A DNA stretch of 64,000 bases. It comes from Paraburkholderia dinghuensis. GTDB lineage: Bacteria > Pseudomonadota > Gammaproteobacteria > Burkholderiales > Burkholderiaceae. The DNA is taken from NCBI RefSeq assembly GCF_003837865.1, contig NZ_RQIS01000005.1, forward strand, positions 186,001 to 250,000, read 5' to 3'. The number at the start of each line of letters is the position of its first letter. The stretch's first letter is position 1. The notes below the pieces were generated by a model. That model ran no database searches, was not told where the DNA came from, and worked only from the letters and a program-made list of their open reading frames with translations. Of the stretch, positions 37,910 through 46,676 are shown piece after piece. The position numbers were made by a program, and so were the translations under genes.

Positions 37910-39178
37910 TTAAACCGCGCGCCCTTCGTGCAGCGCCGCGATCTGCTGCGGCGTGTAGCCGAGACCGGCGAGCACTTCGTCGGTGTGCTCGCCAAGCAGC
38001 GGCGAAGCGGTCACTTCCGGCTTCATGTCCGAGAACTTGATCGGGCTGCCGATGGTGAAGTAACTGCCTCGCACCTTGTGCGGAACTTCGACGATCGAAC
38101 CGCTCTTGCGCAACGATTCGTCGTGCAGCAGTTCCTTCATCGACAGCACCGGTGCGCACGGAATATCGTACTTGCGGAAGACGTTGACCGCTTCGAACTT
38201 GGTCTTGTCCTTGATGAAGTCCTCAATCGTGGCGAAGATCTCGTCGATGTGCGGCTGGCGCGCGCGCGGCGTGGTGTAGTTCGGATCGGTCTTCCACTCC
38301 GGCTTTCCGAGCGCGTCGCAGATCGGTTCCCACGCATGGCCCTGGACCGTGAAGTAGATGTACGCATTCGGATCGGTCTCCCAGCCCTTGCACTTCAGGA
38401 TCCAGCCCGGCTGGCCGCCACCACCGGCGTTGCCACCACGAGGTACCGCTCCGTCCTTGAAATATTCCATTTCGTGCGGGTACTGCGGATACTCTTCGAG
38501 GTAGCCGACGCGATCGAGACGCTGCTGGTCACGCATCTTGACGCGGCACAGGTTGAGCACGGCATCCTGCATCGACACGGCAACCTTCTGCCCCTTGCCC
38601 GTCTTGAGACGGCCGAGATAGGCGGTCAGGATACCGATCGCGAGGTGCATGCCGGTGTTGGTGTCGCCAAGCGCCGCCGCCGAGATCGTCGGGGCGGAAT
38701 TGTCGCCTTGCCACCAGCCGGTGGTCGAAGCGGCGCCGCCAGCGCACTGCGCGACGTTCTCGTAGACCTTGAGGTCTTCGTAGTGGTGGCCTTCTGAAAA
38801 GCCCTTGACCGAGGCGAGAATCATGCCCGGGTTGAGTTCCTGGATGCGCTCCCACGTGAAGCCCATGCGATCGAGCGCGCCGGGACCGAAGTTTTCCACC
38901 ATCACGTCCGATTCGCGGATCAGCTTTTCAAGCACTTCCTTGCCTTCGGGCTTCTTCGTGTCGAGCGTAAGCGACCGCTTGTTGCTGTTGAGCATCGTGA
39001 AGTACAGCGCATCGGCATCGGGCATGTCGCGCAACTGGGTGCGCGTGACGTCGCCTGCACCGGGACGCTCCACCTTGATCACGTCTGCGCCGAACCATGC
39101 GAGCATCTGCGTACAGGCAGGGCCTGCCTGCACGTGCGTGAAGTCGATGATCTTGATGCCCTCGAGGGGTTTGCTCAT
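37910..39178 (-). CDS. frc: Formyl-CoA:oxalate CoA-transferase
   Basis: 422-aa class III CoA-transferase that moves CoA from formyl-CoA to oxalate, giving oxalyl-CoA and formate. It is almost colinear with the Oxalobacter enzyme as I recall it: [37 protein letters not shown], the catalytic Asp in [13 protein letters not shown] (about D172), MQDAVLNL, the active-site loop [12 protein letters not shown] and [15 protein letters not shown] precedes ATG 39178. oxc ends 31 bp upstream, so the two are co-transcribed and together form the oxalate decarboxylation cycle. Confidence 0.96.
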   Translation of the reverse strand: MSKPLEGIKIIDFTHVQAGPACTQMLAWFGADVIKVERPGAGDVTRTQLRDMPDADALYFTMLNSNKRSLTLDTKKPEGKEVLEKLIRESDVMVENFGPGALDRMGFTWERIQELNPGMILASVKGFSEGHHYEDLKVYENVAQCAGGAASTTGWWQGDNSAPTISAAALGDTNTGMHLAIGILTAYLGRLKTGKGQKVAVSMQDAVLNLCRVKMRDQQRLDRVGYLEEYPQYPHEMEYFKDGAVPRGGNAGGGGQPGWILKCKGWETDPNAYIYFTVQGHAWEPICDALGKPEWKTDPNYTTPRARQPHIDEIFATIEDFIKDKTKFEAVNVFRKYDIPCAPVLSMKELLHDESLRKSGSIVEVPHKVRGSYFTIGSPIKFSDMKPEVTASPLLGEHTDEVLAGLGYTPQQIAALHEGRAV

Positions 39179-39209
39179 TGCGTATCTCCTGGTTCCTGAT
39201 CGGTTGGTT

Positions 39210-40958
39210 TTATTTCTTCATTGCCGCGCTTTGCGGATTCAGATTCGTGAGACGGCCACTCTCCGTGCCAGCCGATTCGTCGATAACAGCGTTGATCACC
39301 GTGGGCTTGCCGGATGCGATCGCTTCGAGCAACGCAGCCGTGAGTTCTTCGGGCGTGGTTGCGTTGTGACCGACACCGCCAAACGCCTCCATCATCTTGT
39401 CGTAGCGCGCGTTCTTGACGAACGCGGTGGGCGCCATATCGGCGCCGCCGCTCGCGTTCACATCGGTGCCCTTATAAACGCCGTTGTTGTTGAACACGAT
39501 CGTGCAAACGGGCAGGTTGTAACGGCAGATGGTTTCGAGTTCCATGCCGCTGAATCCGAACGCGCTATCGCCTTCGATGGCGACGACCTGGGTACCGCTC
39601 GTCACCGCCGCACCGACCGCGAAGCCCATGCCGATGCCCATGATCCCCCACGTACCCGAGTCGAAGCGCTTGCGCGGCTGGTACATGTCGATGATGCTGC
39701 GCGCGTAGTCCAGCGTATTCGCGCCTTCGTTCACGACGTTGATATCCGGGCGCGTTTTCAGCACGTCCCGAATCGCGCGCAAGGCGCTGTGGAAGTTCAT
39801 CGGCGACGGATTTTTCTCCAGGGTCGCTGCCATCTTCGCGAGGTTCTTGTTCTTGCGTTCAGCGATGGCGTTGAGCCACTCGGCGCCGGGCTGCGGGAAG
39901 TTGTCGCCGACGCCTTCAAGCAACGCCTCGACACACGAGCCGATATCGCCGATCACCGGTGCCTCGATTGCAACGTTGCTGTCGATTTCGGTAGGCGCGA
40001 TGTCGATCTGGATGAACTGCTTCGGCCCGCTTTCCGCGCCCCACGTCTTGCCTTTGCCGTGCGAAAGCAGCCAGTTCAGCCGCGCGCCGACCAGCATGAC
40101 GACGTCCGCCTCGGCGAGCACGAACGAACGCGCAGCCGACGCCGACTGCTCGTGCGTGTCGGGCAAGAGGCCCTTGGCCATGGACATCGGCAGATAAGGA
40201 ATGCCGGTCTTCTCGACGAGTGCGCGGATCTGCGCGTCGGCCTGCGCATAGGCGGCACCCTTGCCGAGCAGGATCAGCGGACGTTTGGCACCCTTGAGCA
40301 CGTCGAGCGCGCGCTTGACCGACTCGGGCGCCGGGATCTGGCGCGGCGCGGCATCGACCACCTTCACGAGCGACTGCTTGCCCTTCACGGCGTCCATCGT
40401 CTGCGCGAGCAGCTTTGCTGGCAGATCCAGATAGACGCCGCCGGGACGGCCGGACACGGCAGCGCGAATGGCGCGCGCCACGCCGATGCCGATGTCCTCG
40501 GCGTGCAGCACGCGATACGCGGCCTTCGCATAGGGCTTCGCCGCGTTGAGCTGATCCATCTCTTCGTAATCGCCCTGCTGCAGGTCAACGATCTCGCGCT
40601 CACTCGACCCGCTGATGAGGATCATCGGAAAACAGTTCGTCGTGGCGTTGGCGAGCGCGGTGAGTCCGTTCAGGAATCCCGGCGCCGAAACGGTGAGGCA
40701 GACGCCGGGCTTCTTCGTCATGTAGCCCGCGACCGCTGCCGCGTTACCCGCGTTCTGCTCATGGCGAAAGCCTATGAAGCGCATGCCCTCGGCTTGCGCG
40801 AGCCGGGCGAGGTCGGTAATGGGAATGCCGACCAGTCCGAAAATCGTGTCGATGTCGTTCAGTTTCAGCGCGTCGATGACGAGATGAAAGCCGTCGGTCG
40901 TTTGCTGTGCTTCCGGCGCGGGGCTGTTCTGCGCCTCGTTGATGCCTGCTTCTGCCAT
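39210..40958 (-). CDS. oxc: Oxalyl-CoA decarboxylase
   Basis: 582-aa thiamine-diphosphate enzyme converting oxalyl-CoA to formyl-CoA and CO2. The catalytic Glu is in [40 protein letters not shown] is diagnostic for Oxc. The central ADP-binding domain has [20 protein letters not shown], and the ThDP-Mg motif is [19 protein letters not shown] with [20 protein letters not shown] directly precedes ATG 40958; the longer frame upstream is promoter DNA. It is the first structural gene of the oxalate operon, with gntR 246 bp upstream. Confidence 0.97.
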   Translation of the reverse strand: MAEAGINEAQNSPAPEAQQTTDGFHLVIDALKLNDIDTIFGLVGIPITDLARLAQAEGMRFIGFRHEQNAGNAAAVAGYMTKKPGVCLTVSAPGFLNGLTALANATTNCFPMILISGSSEREIVDLQQGDYEEMDQLNAAKPYAKAAYRVLHAEDIGIGVARAIRAAVSGRPGGVYLDLPAKLLAQTMDAVKGKQSLVKVVDAAPRQIPAPESVKRALDVLKGAKRPLILLGKGAAYAQADAQIRALVEKTGIPYLPMSMAKGLLPDTHEQSASAARSFVLAEADVVMLVGARLNWLLSHGKGKTWGAESGPKQFIQIDIAPTEIDSNVAIEAPVIGDIGSCVEALLEGVGDNFPQPGAEWLNAIAERKNKNLAKMAATLEKNPSPMNFHSALRAIRDVLKTRPDINVVNEGANTLDYARSIIDMYQPRKRFDSGTWGIMGIGMGFAVGAAVTSGTQVVAIEGDSAFGFSGMELETICRYNLPVCTIVFNNNGVYKGTDVNASGGADMAPTAFVKNARYDKMMEAFGGVGHNATTPEELTAALLEAIASGKPTVINAVIDESAGTESGRLTNLNPQSAAMKK

Positions 40959-40994
40959 GACGTCTCCTCTTTGGCGGGGCGTTGTGCTGCTCGT

Positions 40995-41021
40995 GATATA
41001 CAATATTCCACACACAATATT
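40995..41021. promoter_or_regulatory. Candidate GntR operator in the oxc promoter
   Basis: The AT-rich word ATACAATAT (40998-41006) and a second CAATATT (41015-41021) lie about 40-63 bp upstream of oxc. The same 9-mer occurs in the gntR promoter at 41985-41993. GntR/FCD regulators usually bind short AT-rich inverted repeats. Assignment is inference from shared sequence and position. Confidence 0.5.
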
Positions 41022-41204
41022 AGTCAAGACGTTTTTTCCCCGATCCTGCATGTGCGGCACTGCAACAGAGATCGCGGCGCCGATGTGGCGGCACACCGGT
41101 ACGTCCCGGCTGATTCCATCTTCACCAACAAATTACGTAGTCCGAATCGATTTGCGGCCTACTTCACCCGGCGATTCAGACGAAAGACTTATGAATGGGC
41201 GCGC

Positions 41205-41924
41205 CTAGTCGAGAAAATCACAATTCGCCTCGACGAACAGGGCGAGATCGATCGAGTGCTGCCGCACCAGTTGCTCGACGCGCTCGGTGTCGCGTTGCTC
41301 CAGCGCCTCGATGATCCGCATGTGATCCACGATCGAACGCGACGCGCGATCGCTCTGTGCGATCGTCATGCGCCGGATTGCGCGAACGTGCATGAATATG
41401 TTCTTGATGGTGTCGACAATAATGGGCGACTTCGACAGTTCCACCAGCGACTGATGGAACATGATGTTCGCCTCCGAGTATTCCTCTATATGGTCGGAAG
41501 GCGTCGTATCGTTGAAGTCCGAGAACATGTGCCGCAGGCGGGCGATGTCGTCGCTGGAGGCGCGCTGCGTTGCGAGCCTCGCCGCCATGCTTTCGAGCGC
41601 CGCCCACATGTAGATCATCTCGACGACTTCCTGGCGCGTCTTGCGCAGGATATAGACACCACGCCGCGGCACCGTCCGCAGAAAACCCTCCTGCTCCAGT
41701 AACGTCATGGCTTCACGCACGGGGGTGCGGCTTACGCCGAGTTTCTCGGTCAACTCTTTTTCATCGAGACGGATTTCATCACGCGAACGATAGATATCGG
41801 TCTCAGCGATAGCCTGCTTCAGCCTCGCATAGGCCTGATCGCGCAACGACGCCGCGGCGTTGATGGGTTCGAGCGTCAAGGTTAGCGGGGCGGCCCCGGT
41901 AACCACTTGCTTATCGGCGGACAT
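41205..41924 (-). CDS. GntR-family (FCD) regulator of the oxalate genes
   Basis: 239 aa. The N-terminal winged HTH spans about residues 20-90 (SLRDQAYARLKQAIA, IRLDEKELTEKLGVSRTPVREAM, VPRRGVYI), followed by a helical FCD domain (YMWAALESMAARLATQRAS, HQSLVELSKSPIIVDTI, SIVDHMRIIEALE). ATG 41924 is preceded by GGAG at a slightly long spacing. It lies immediately upstream of oxc on the same strand and shares a 9-bp promoter word with it, so it probably senses oxalate or a derived metabolite and controls both promoters. The 125-aa gene diverges from it. Confidence 0.9.
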   Translation of the reverse strand: MSADKQVVTGAAPLTLTLEPINAAASLRDQAYARLKQAIAETDIYRSRDEIRLDEKELTEKLGVSRTPVREAMTLLEQEGFLRTVPRRGVYILRKTRQEVVEMIYMWAALESMAARLATQRASSDDIARLRHMFSDFNDTTPSDHIEEYSEANIMFHQSLVELSKSPIIVDTIKNIFMHVRAIRRMTIAQSDRASRSIVDHMRIIEALEQRDTERVEQLVRQHSIDLALFVEANCDFLD

Positions 41925-41983
41925 CGGTCGTTTGTCTCCAACGTTCTGATTTGCCGGCTCTACTGGGGAAATTTCATATTTCC

Positions 41984-41997
41984 AATACAATATATCA
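41984..41997. promoter_or_regulatory. Candidate GntR operator in the gntR promoter
   Basis: ATACAATAT at 41985-41993 lies about 60 bp upstream of the regulator start, in the AT-rich intergenic patch with the divergent 125-aa gene. It matches the word near oxc exactly, suggesting autoregulation. Confidence 0.45.
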
Positions 41998-42166
41998 GAC
42001 ACCAGAATGCAGCTACGCCGGGTTTACGCGCATCTCGTCCGGGAAGTCAGCCGTCTCTCCAGAACGATAAATACTGGTTTATACAAATCACAAAAAACTT
42101 TAACTATCGTTTATTCATCGGCGACCCTACGCTTCGTTCACGTCATTCGACATTGAGGAGACTGCC

Positions 42167-42544
42167 ATGAGCCAGGCGCACGCCACCGATCGAGACCCGC
42201 ACCTTCACGCACATCTCAGCGCGTTCAATTCGGCCTTCGCGGAATTGGGCCTGCGGTTTCGCTGGGACGCACAGACGCTCTACTCGCTCGCGTCGATTGA
42301 CGGTGAGCGCGCTCGCATCGCCGCCTATATCGAAGCGAATCATCCGCACCTTCTGAATGCCTACAGCATCGACTTCCTGTCCGAAGCGATCCTTGCGCTC
42401 AAGAATGCTCAGGTCCCCGGAGAATGGTTCGCGGGGCATGTCGTGCAACAGGAGCAGCCGACGCAGCGGCCCCCCCTGCCCTGCGGCTGGGTACCGGACT
42501 GGCGCGATCCGGGTCTGGGGCTGCCAGCGCTGGCCGGCGCCTGA
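42167..42544 (+). CDS. Conserved hypothetical protein, 125 aa, divergent from gntR
   Basis: A soluble, mostly helical protein without signal peptide or membrane segments: HLSAFNSAFAELGLRFRWD, then SLASIDGERARIAAYIEANHPHLLNAYSIDFLSEAIL (near 42280-42395) and a Pro/Trp-rich tail. GAGGAGACTGCC before ATG 42167 is a strong ribosome-binding site. Divergence from the oxalate regulator suggests regulation by the same sites. I do not recognise the family. Confidence 0.75.
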   Translation: MSQAHATDRDPHLHAHLSAFNSAFAELGLRFRWDAQTLYSLASIDGERARIAAYIEANHPHLLNAYSIDFLSEAILALKNAQVPGEWFAGHVVQQEQPTQRPPLPCGWVPDWRDPGLGLPALAGA

Positions 42545-42552
42545 TGCGTGCG

Positions 42553-42573
42553 CGGGCTTCGAAACGAAGCCCG
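42553..42573 (+). terminator. Hairpin after the 125-aa gene
   Basis: A 9-bp perfect stem CGGGCTTCG/CGAAGCCCG with loop AAA starts 8 nt after the stop codon. No T-tract follows. Another hairpin, GCCGCGG/CCGCGGC, lies at 42610-42628. Confidence 0.5.
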
Positions 42574-42693
42574 TCGACACTGCATCGGACTACCAGGTAT
42601 TTCGACGCGGCCGCGGCGTAACCGCGGCTTCAGTCGACGATTCACCGCGCACCTGCCACGGCGAACGATCCAGTCGTGCGCGCTCGCCGCGAA

Positions 42694-44412
42694 TCAGGCG
42701 CGTGCGAGCGCCTCGTCTTCCTGCAGCTTGCGCCACAGGATCTTGCCGCTGCCCGCCTTTGGAAGCGCATCGACAAACTGCACGATGCGCGGCACCTTAT
42801 AGGCCGCCATGTTGTCGTGCGCCCATACGATGATGTCGTCCTCGTTCACGCTACCAAGCTGCATTGGATCGATCACGACATAAGCCTTCACGGTCTCGCC
42901 GCGCCGTTCATCCTTCGCGCCGATGACGCACACCTCCTTGATCGCCGGATGGCGATACATCAGCGCTTCGACTTCCGCCGGCCACACCTTGTAACCCGAT
43001 GCGTTGATCATGCGCTTGAGACGGTCGGTCATGAAGTAGTAGCCTTCCTCGTCGCGTCGAACAAGGTCGCCCGTGCGCAGGAAGCGCTTTCCGTCGCGTT
43101 CGATGAACGCCTCGCGCGTCGCCTCCGGATTGCGCCAGTAGCCCTGCATCACCTGCGGCGCGTGCATGATCAGTTCGCCCGACTCCCCGTCCGGCACTTC
43201 TTCGAGCGTATCGGGGTCGATCACGCGCGCGTCCACATCGAACACCGGAATGCCGAGGCACTGCGGCTTCGCACGCTGCGCCGGGTTGATGTGTGTAGCC
43301 GCCATCGTTTCGGACATGCCGTATCCCTCGACGTACTCGAGTCCCGTGAGATCGCGCAGTTTCTTCACGACCGCGTCGGGCATCATCGCACCGCCGCCGC
43401 GCATCCACGCGAGACTCGACAGATCGTATTCGCCGATGCGCGGATTCGAAATGAAATCGACCACCATCGTCGCGATCGCCTGCCAGCCGGTGATGCGGTG
43501 GTGTCCGATTGCGCGTGCCGCGGCGTCACGGTCCCAGCGCGGCAGGATGACGATGCTCGCGCCTGCGTAGAGCGGACTGTTCATGCCGCCCTGCATGCCG
43601 GTGACGTGAAAAAACGGCAACGCGGAAAGCAGTACGGCGTCCTGATTAGTACCAAACCAGTTGCAACCGCCCACCGCCGTGCTCATTACGCTGCGGTGCG
43701 TATGCATGCAGCCTTTGGGCTTGCCCGTCGTGCCCGACGTATAGGGCATCACGCACAGGTCGTCCGCGCAAGCGGTCAGCGGACCAGGCGCGCAACGGGC
43801 GTCCAGCACGTCGGCCCAGTGAATGACGCCCGGACCGGCGACCTGGCGCGGCGCCGTCACGAACTGAGGCGGCGACGACGACGGCTCGCACTTGAGGTAA
43901 TCGCCGTAAGTGGCGACCAGCAGATGATGCAGCCCCGCCCCACCACCCTCACTAACTAGCGGCGCAATGCGCGAATACAGATCCTGAGCCACAAACGCAG
44001 TCGTTGCGCCGCTGTCTTCGACGTAATGCGACAGTTCGTCGGACAGGTTCATCGGATTCACGGGCACGACCACGGCATTGGCGCGCAGGATGCCGTAATA
44101 CGCGATCACCCATTGCGGACTGTTCTGCATGTAGAGCAGCACACGATCGCCTGCCTTCACCCCGCAGTGCTGTTGCAGATACCCCGCGACGCGTTCGGCC
44201 TCGTCCTTGAATTGCGCGAACGTGACGGGCGTGTCGTAGAAATAGATAAAGGGTTTGTCCGGAAAGCGGGCCGCAGAAACTTCGGCGTTATGGAACAGAT
44301 TCGTGGCCGGAATCGTGAGGTGCGGCGAGAGATGTCGCGGCCAGTGTGGCGACGGCAACCGCGCCCGGGCGTGCATCCCAGCTTGCGAAGCGGATTGTGC
44401 TGACGTGGACAT
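42694..44412 (-). CDS. AMP-dependent acyl-CoA synthetase (long-chain-fatty-acid-CoA ligase type)
   Basis: 572-aa adenylate-forming enzyme. AMP-binding motifs are PYTSGTTGKPKGCMHTH (P-loop), EGYGMSETMAATH, YWRNPEATREAF, TGDLVRRDEEGYYFMTDRLK and the catalytic Lys region KAGSGKILWRKL. It activates a carboxylic acid to its CoA thioester. The medium/long-chain ligase type is likely, but the substrate is not readable; a short acid such as oxalate cannot be excluded given the neighbourhood. It is followed upstream on the same strand by an SDR remnant, and a working SDR often accompanies such ligases. Confidence 0.9.
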   Translation of the reverse strand: MSTSAQSASQAGMHARARLPSPHWPRHLSPHLTIPATNLFHNAEVSAARFPDKPFIYFYDTPVTFAQFKDEAERVAGYLQQHCGVKAGDRVLLYMQNSPQWVIAYYGILRANAVVVPVNPMNLSDELSHYVEDSGATTAFVAQDLYSRIAPLVSEGGGAGLHHLLVATYGDYLKCEPSSSPPQFVTAPRQVAGPGVIHWADVLDARCAPGPLTACADDLCVMPYTSGTTGKPKGCMHTHRSVMSTAVGGCNWFGTNQDAVLLSALPFFHVTGMQGGMNSPLYAGASIVILPRWDRDAAARAIGHHRITGWQAIATMVVDFISNPRIGEYDLSSLAWMRGGGAMMPDAVVKKLRDLTGLEYVEGYGMSETMAATHINPAQRAKPQCLGIPVFDVDARVIDPDTLEEVPDGESGELIMHAPQVMQGYWRNPEATREAFIERDGKRFLRTGDLVRRDEEGYYFMTDRLKRMINASGYKVWPAEVEALMYRHPAIKEVCVIGAKDERRGETVKAYVVIDPMQLGSVNEDDIIVWAHDNMAAYKVPRIVQFVDALPKAGSGKILWRKLQEDEALARA

Positions 44413-44517
44413 GACGGACTCCGTCCCGGTGAACGCGCGCCACAGTCACGGCGCGCCAGTGGTGCAATCGGTGCATGCGCCATGTTCGGCGCAACGCACC
44501 CCGGCCGCGATGTTACG

Positions 44518-44709
44518 TCAAACGATGCACGCGCCGCCATCGACAGCCAGGTACTGGCCGGTGACATCGCGCGAAGCGGCGCTTGCGAGGAACGCGACGC
44601 GGGAACCCATCTCGCCCAGCACCTCAGCCAGCTTCAGCGCACGGCCGCGCGAGCCGCCTGTGACGAGCGGCACCTGATCGCCCAATTCGAACATGTCCCT
44701 GATGTGCAT
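44518..44709 (-). pseudogene. Internally deleted short-chain dehydrogenase/reductase remnant
   Basis: This 63-codon frame joins the start of an SDR (MHIRDMFELGDQVPLVTGGSRG, with KLAEVLGEMGSRVA) directly to the last strand of one (FLASAASRDVTGQYLAVDGG). The roughly 180-190 residues between, including the Ser-Tyr-Lys catalytic centre, are missing. The frame is preserved. The cofactor motif TGGxxGxG is also damaged (TGGSRGRA). It lies on the same strand upstream of the acyl-CoA ligase gene, where intact SDR genes are common in relatives. Most likely a decaying gene. Confidence 0.82.
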
Positions 44710-45212
44710 GCTTCGTTCCCCCTGAACTTCTCTGCCGCGCGCGGAACGCGCGGATGTGGTTCCACAGATTTCTCGCGATGGCGACCGATTCTAGCGACGC
44801 CCTTCCATGACGTAAACAAGGAGAAGCACGATCGTTCGCCCACCACGGCCGGTACTGCCGACCACTGGCGGCAATGGTTTGCCAGTCCTCGCACGGTTGC
44901 GATCGCGGCCCGAATGCCTTCAAAAACACGATCCAGTAGCATGAAGCGACGAGGTGCAGTTTGCGAACATGCTGATGCTGAACGCGTTAATTTATGCCTT
45001 CTTTTTAATTACATATTAATTACTATAAAAGCCTGATTACTTTCACGATGAAAGAAATCGCCCAGGGATTAGCCCGAAGTTACCCCCGACAACCATGCAA
45101 ATGTTTAATCCCGGGCGTACACTCGGCGCAACCTCGTAGCGCGGGACATACGGGTTGTACGCGATAAGGCCGCAAAAGACGGCGTTGCATTCGAATATCA
45201 GGAGAACAACAT
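44710..45212. other. Intergenic region upstream of the MFS gene
   Basis: About 500 bp without a gene. An AT-rich island at 44985-45035 contains TATAAA (45024-45029), a possible -10 element about 190 bp ahead of the transporter. AGGAG lies just before the transporter start. Confidence 0.45.
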
Positions 45213-46433
45213 ATGAGCTGGACGCGGGAACAGAAAAACGTCACGATCGCCGCCTATCTCGGCTGGACGCTTGATGCATTCGATTTCTTTCTAACGGTTT
45301 TCGTTCTAAAAGATATTGCCGCCGAATTCGGCACGAAAATTCCGCAAGTTGCATTCGCGATCACGCTCACGCTGGCCATGCGCCCGATTGGCGCGCTGAT
45401 CTTCGGCCGCCTCGCCGACAAGTACGGCCGCCGCCCCACGCTGATGGTGAACATCGCGTGTTACTCGGTGCTCGAAGCGCTGACTGGCTTCTCGCCGAAC
45501 CTCATGACTTTCCTCGTCCTGCGCGCGCTCTTCGGCATCGCGATGGGCGGCGAATGGGGCGTAGGCTCCGCGCTCACGATGGAAACCATCCCGCCGAAAT
45601 CGCGCGGCGTGGTGTCGGGCCTCCTGCAGGCCGGCTATCCGAGCGGCTTTCTGCTCGCCTCGATCGTGTTCGGCCTGCTGTTCCAGTACGTAGGCTGGCG
45701 CGGCATGTTCTTCATCGGCGTGGCGCCTGCGCTGCTCGTGCTCTATATCCGCTCCAGTGTGCCGGAATCGCCCGCATTCAAGGAGATGGCAAAGCGCGCG
45801 CGTCCGAGCCTGATCACGACGCTCAAGCACAATCTCGGGCTTTCGATCTACGCGATCGTGCTGATGACCTGCTTCAACTTCTTCTCGCACGGCACGCAGG
45901 ATCTGTATCCGACGTTCCTGCGCGAGCAGCACCACTTCGATCCGCATACGGTCTCGATCATCACCATCGTGCTGAATCTCGGCGCGATCGTGGGTGGTCT
46001 CTTCTTCGGGTCGTTGTCGGAGAGGATCGGCCGCCGCAAGGCGATCACGATCGCCGCCCTCATCGCGCTGCCGGTGCTGCCGCTGTGGGCGTTCTCGACT
46101 GGCCCGGTCCTGCTCGCGGCCGGCGCGTTCCTCATGCAGATTTCCGTGCAAGGCGCCTGGGGCGTGATCCCGGTGCACCTGAATGAAATTTCGCCCGATG
46201 AAGTTCGCGCAACGTTCCCAGGCCTCGTCTACCAGCTCGGCAACCTGTTCGCGGCGGTCAACGCGACGATGCAGGCATCATTCGCCGCTTCGCATGACGA
46301 CAACTACGGCCTCGCGATGGCCGCCGTGGCCGGTACCGTGGCGGTCATCATCGCGGTGATGATCCAGTTCAGCCGCGAGCGCCGCGGCGTCGACATGACG
46401 CAGTCGGCCAAGGAAGTGTCGAGCGTCGCCTGA
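45213..46433 (+). CDS. MFS transporter (sialate/lactate:H+ symporter-like)
   Basis: 406 aa with 12 predicted transmembrane helices. The start WTLDAFDFFLTVFVLKDI and GRLADKYGRRPTLMVN (loop 2-3 signature) with GGEWGVGSALTMETIPPKSRG resemble the SHS group that imports lactate, pyruvate or sialate with protons. The C-half repeats the signature as GSLSERIGRRKAI. Substrate is most likely a monocarboxylate, by family resemblance only. AGGAG lies 9 nt before ATG 45213. It is flanked by non-coding DNA and a terminator, so it is monocistronic. Confidence 0.9.
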   Translation: MSWTREQKNVTIAAYLGWTLDAFDFFLTVFVLKDIAAEFGTKIPQVAFAITLTLAMRPIGALIFGRLADKYGRRPTLMVNIACYSVLEALTGFSPNLMTFLVLRALFGIAMGGEWGVGSALTMETIPPKSRGVVSGLLQAGYPSGFLLASIVFGLLFQYVGWRGMFFIGVAPALLVLYIRSSVPESPAFKEMAKRARPSLITTLKHNLGLSIYAIVLMTCFNFFSHGTQDLYPTFLREQHHFDPHTVSIITIVLNLGAIVGGLFFGSLSERIGRRKAITIAALIALPVLPLWAFSTGPVLLAAGAFLMQISVQGAWGVIPVHLNEISPDEVRATFPGLVYQLGNLFAAVNATMQASFAASHDDNYGLAMAAVAGTVAVIIAVMIQFSRERRGVDMTQSAKEVSSVA

Positions 46434-46478
46434 TCGCCCCTGCATAGAGCGGCGCCGCGCTGCTCTACGGCGACATGA

Positions 46479-46516
46479 GGCCGCGCCGGACCTGGGTCCG
46501 CGCGGCCTTTGCTTTT
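46479..46516 (+). terminator. Terminator of the MFS gene
   Basis: Outer stem GGCCGCGC/GCGCGGCC (46479-46486 with 46500-46507) with an inner GGACC/GGTCC stem, followed by TTTGCTTTT. Confidence 0.85.
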
Positions 46517-46676
46517 GGACGCGACATGCGGCACGCTTACCCGCCTGGCCGCTGCATGGCACGATCCGGACTGACGAATGGCAATTCGTCGGGGGAAAAC
46601 CCGCTGCCCTTCACGCGACACTCCGTGCATGATGAGCGCGCCACATACTCAAAATAATCCGCCAGGGAGAGACCTC

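Noticed and set aside
38805..41702. 965-codon plus-strand open frame opposite frc and oxc
   Set aside because: Antisense shadow of two clearly identified genes; composition is Arg/His/Val-rich as expected from GC-rich antisense frames, with no domain or ribosome-binding site.
42694..44412. Calling the acyl-CoA ligase an oxalyl-CoA synthetase because of nearby oxc and frc
   Set aside because: It lies beyond the divergent 125-aa gene, Frc already makes oxalyl-CoA, and its sequence is nearer to long-chain ligases. Substrate left open.
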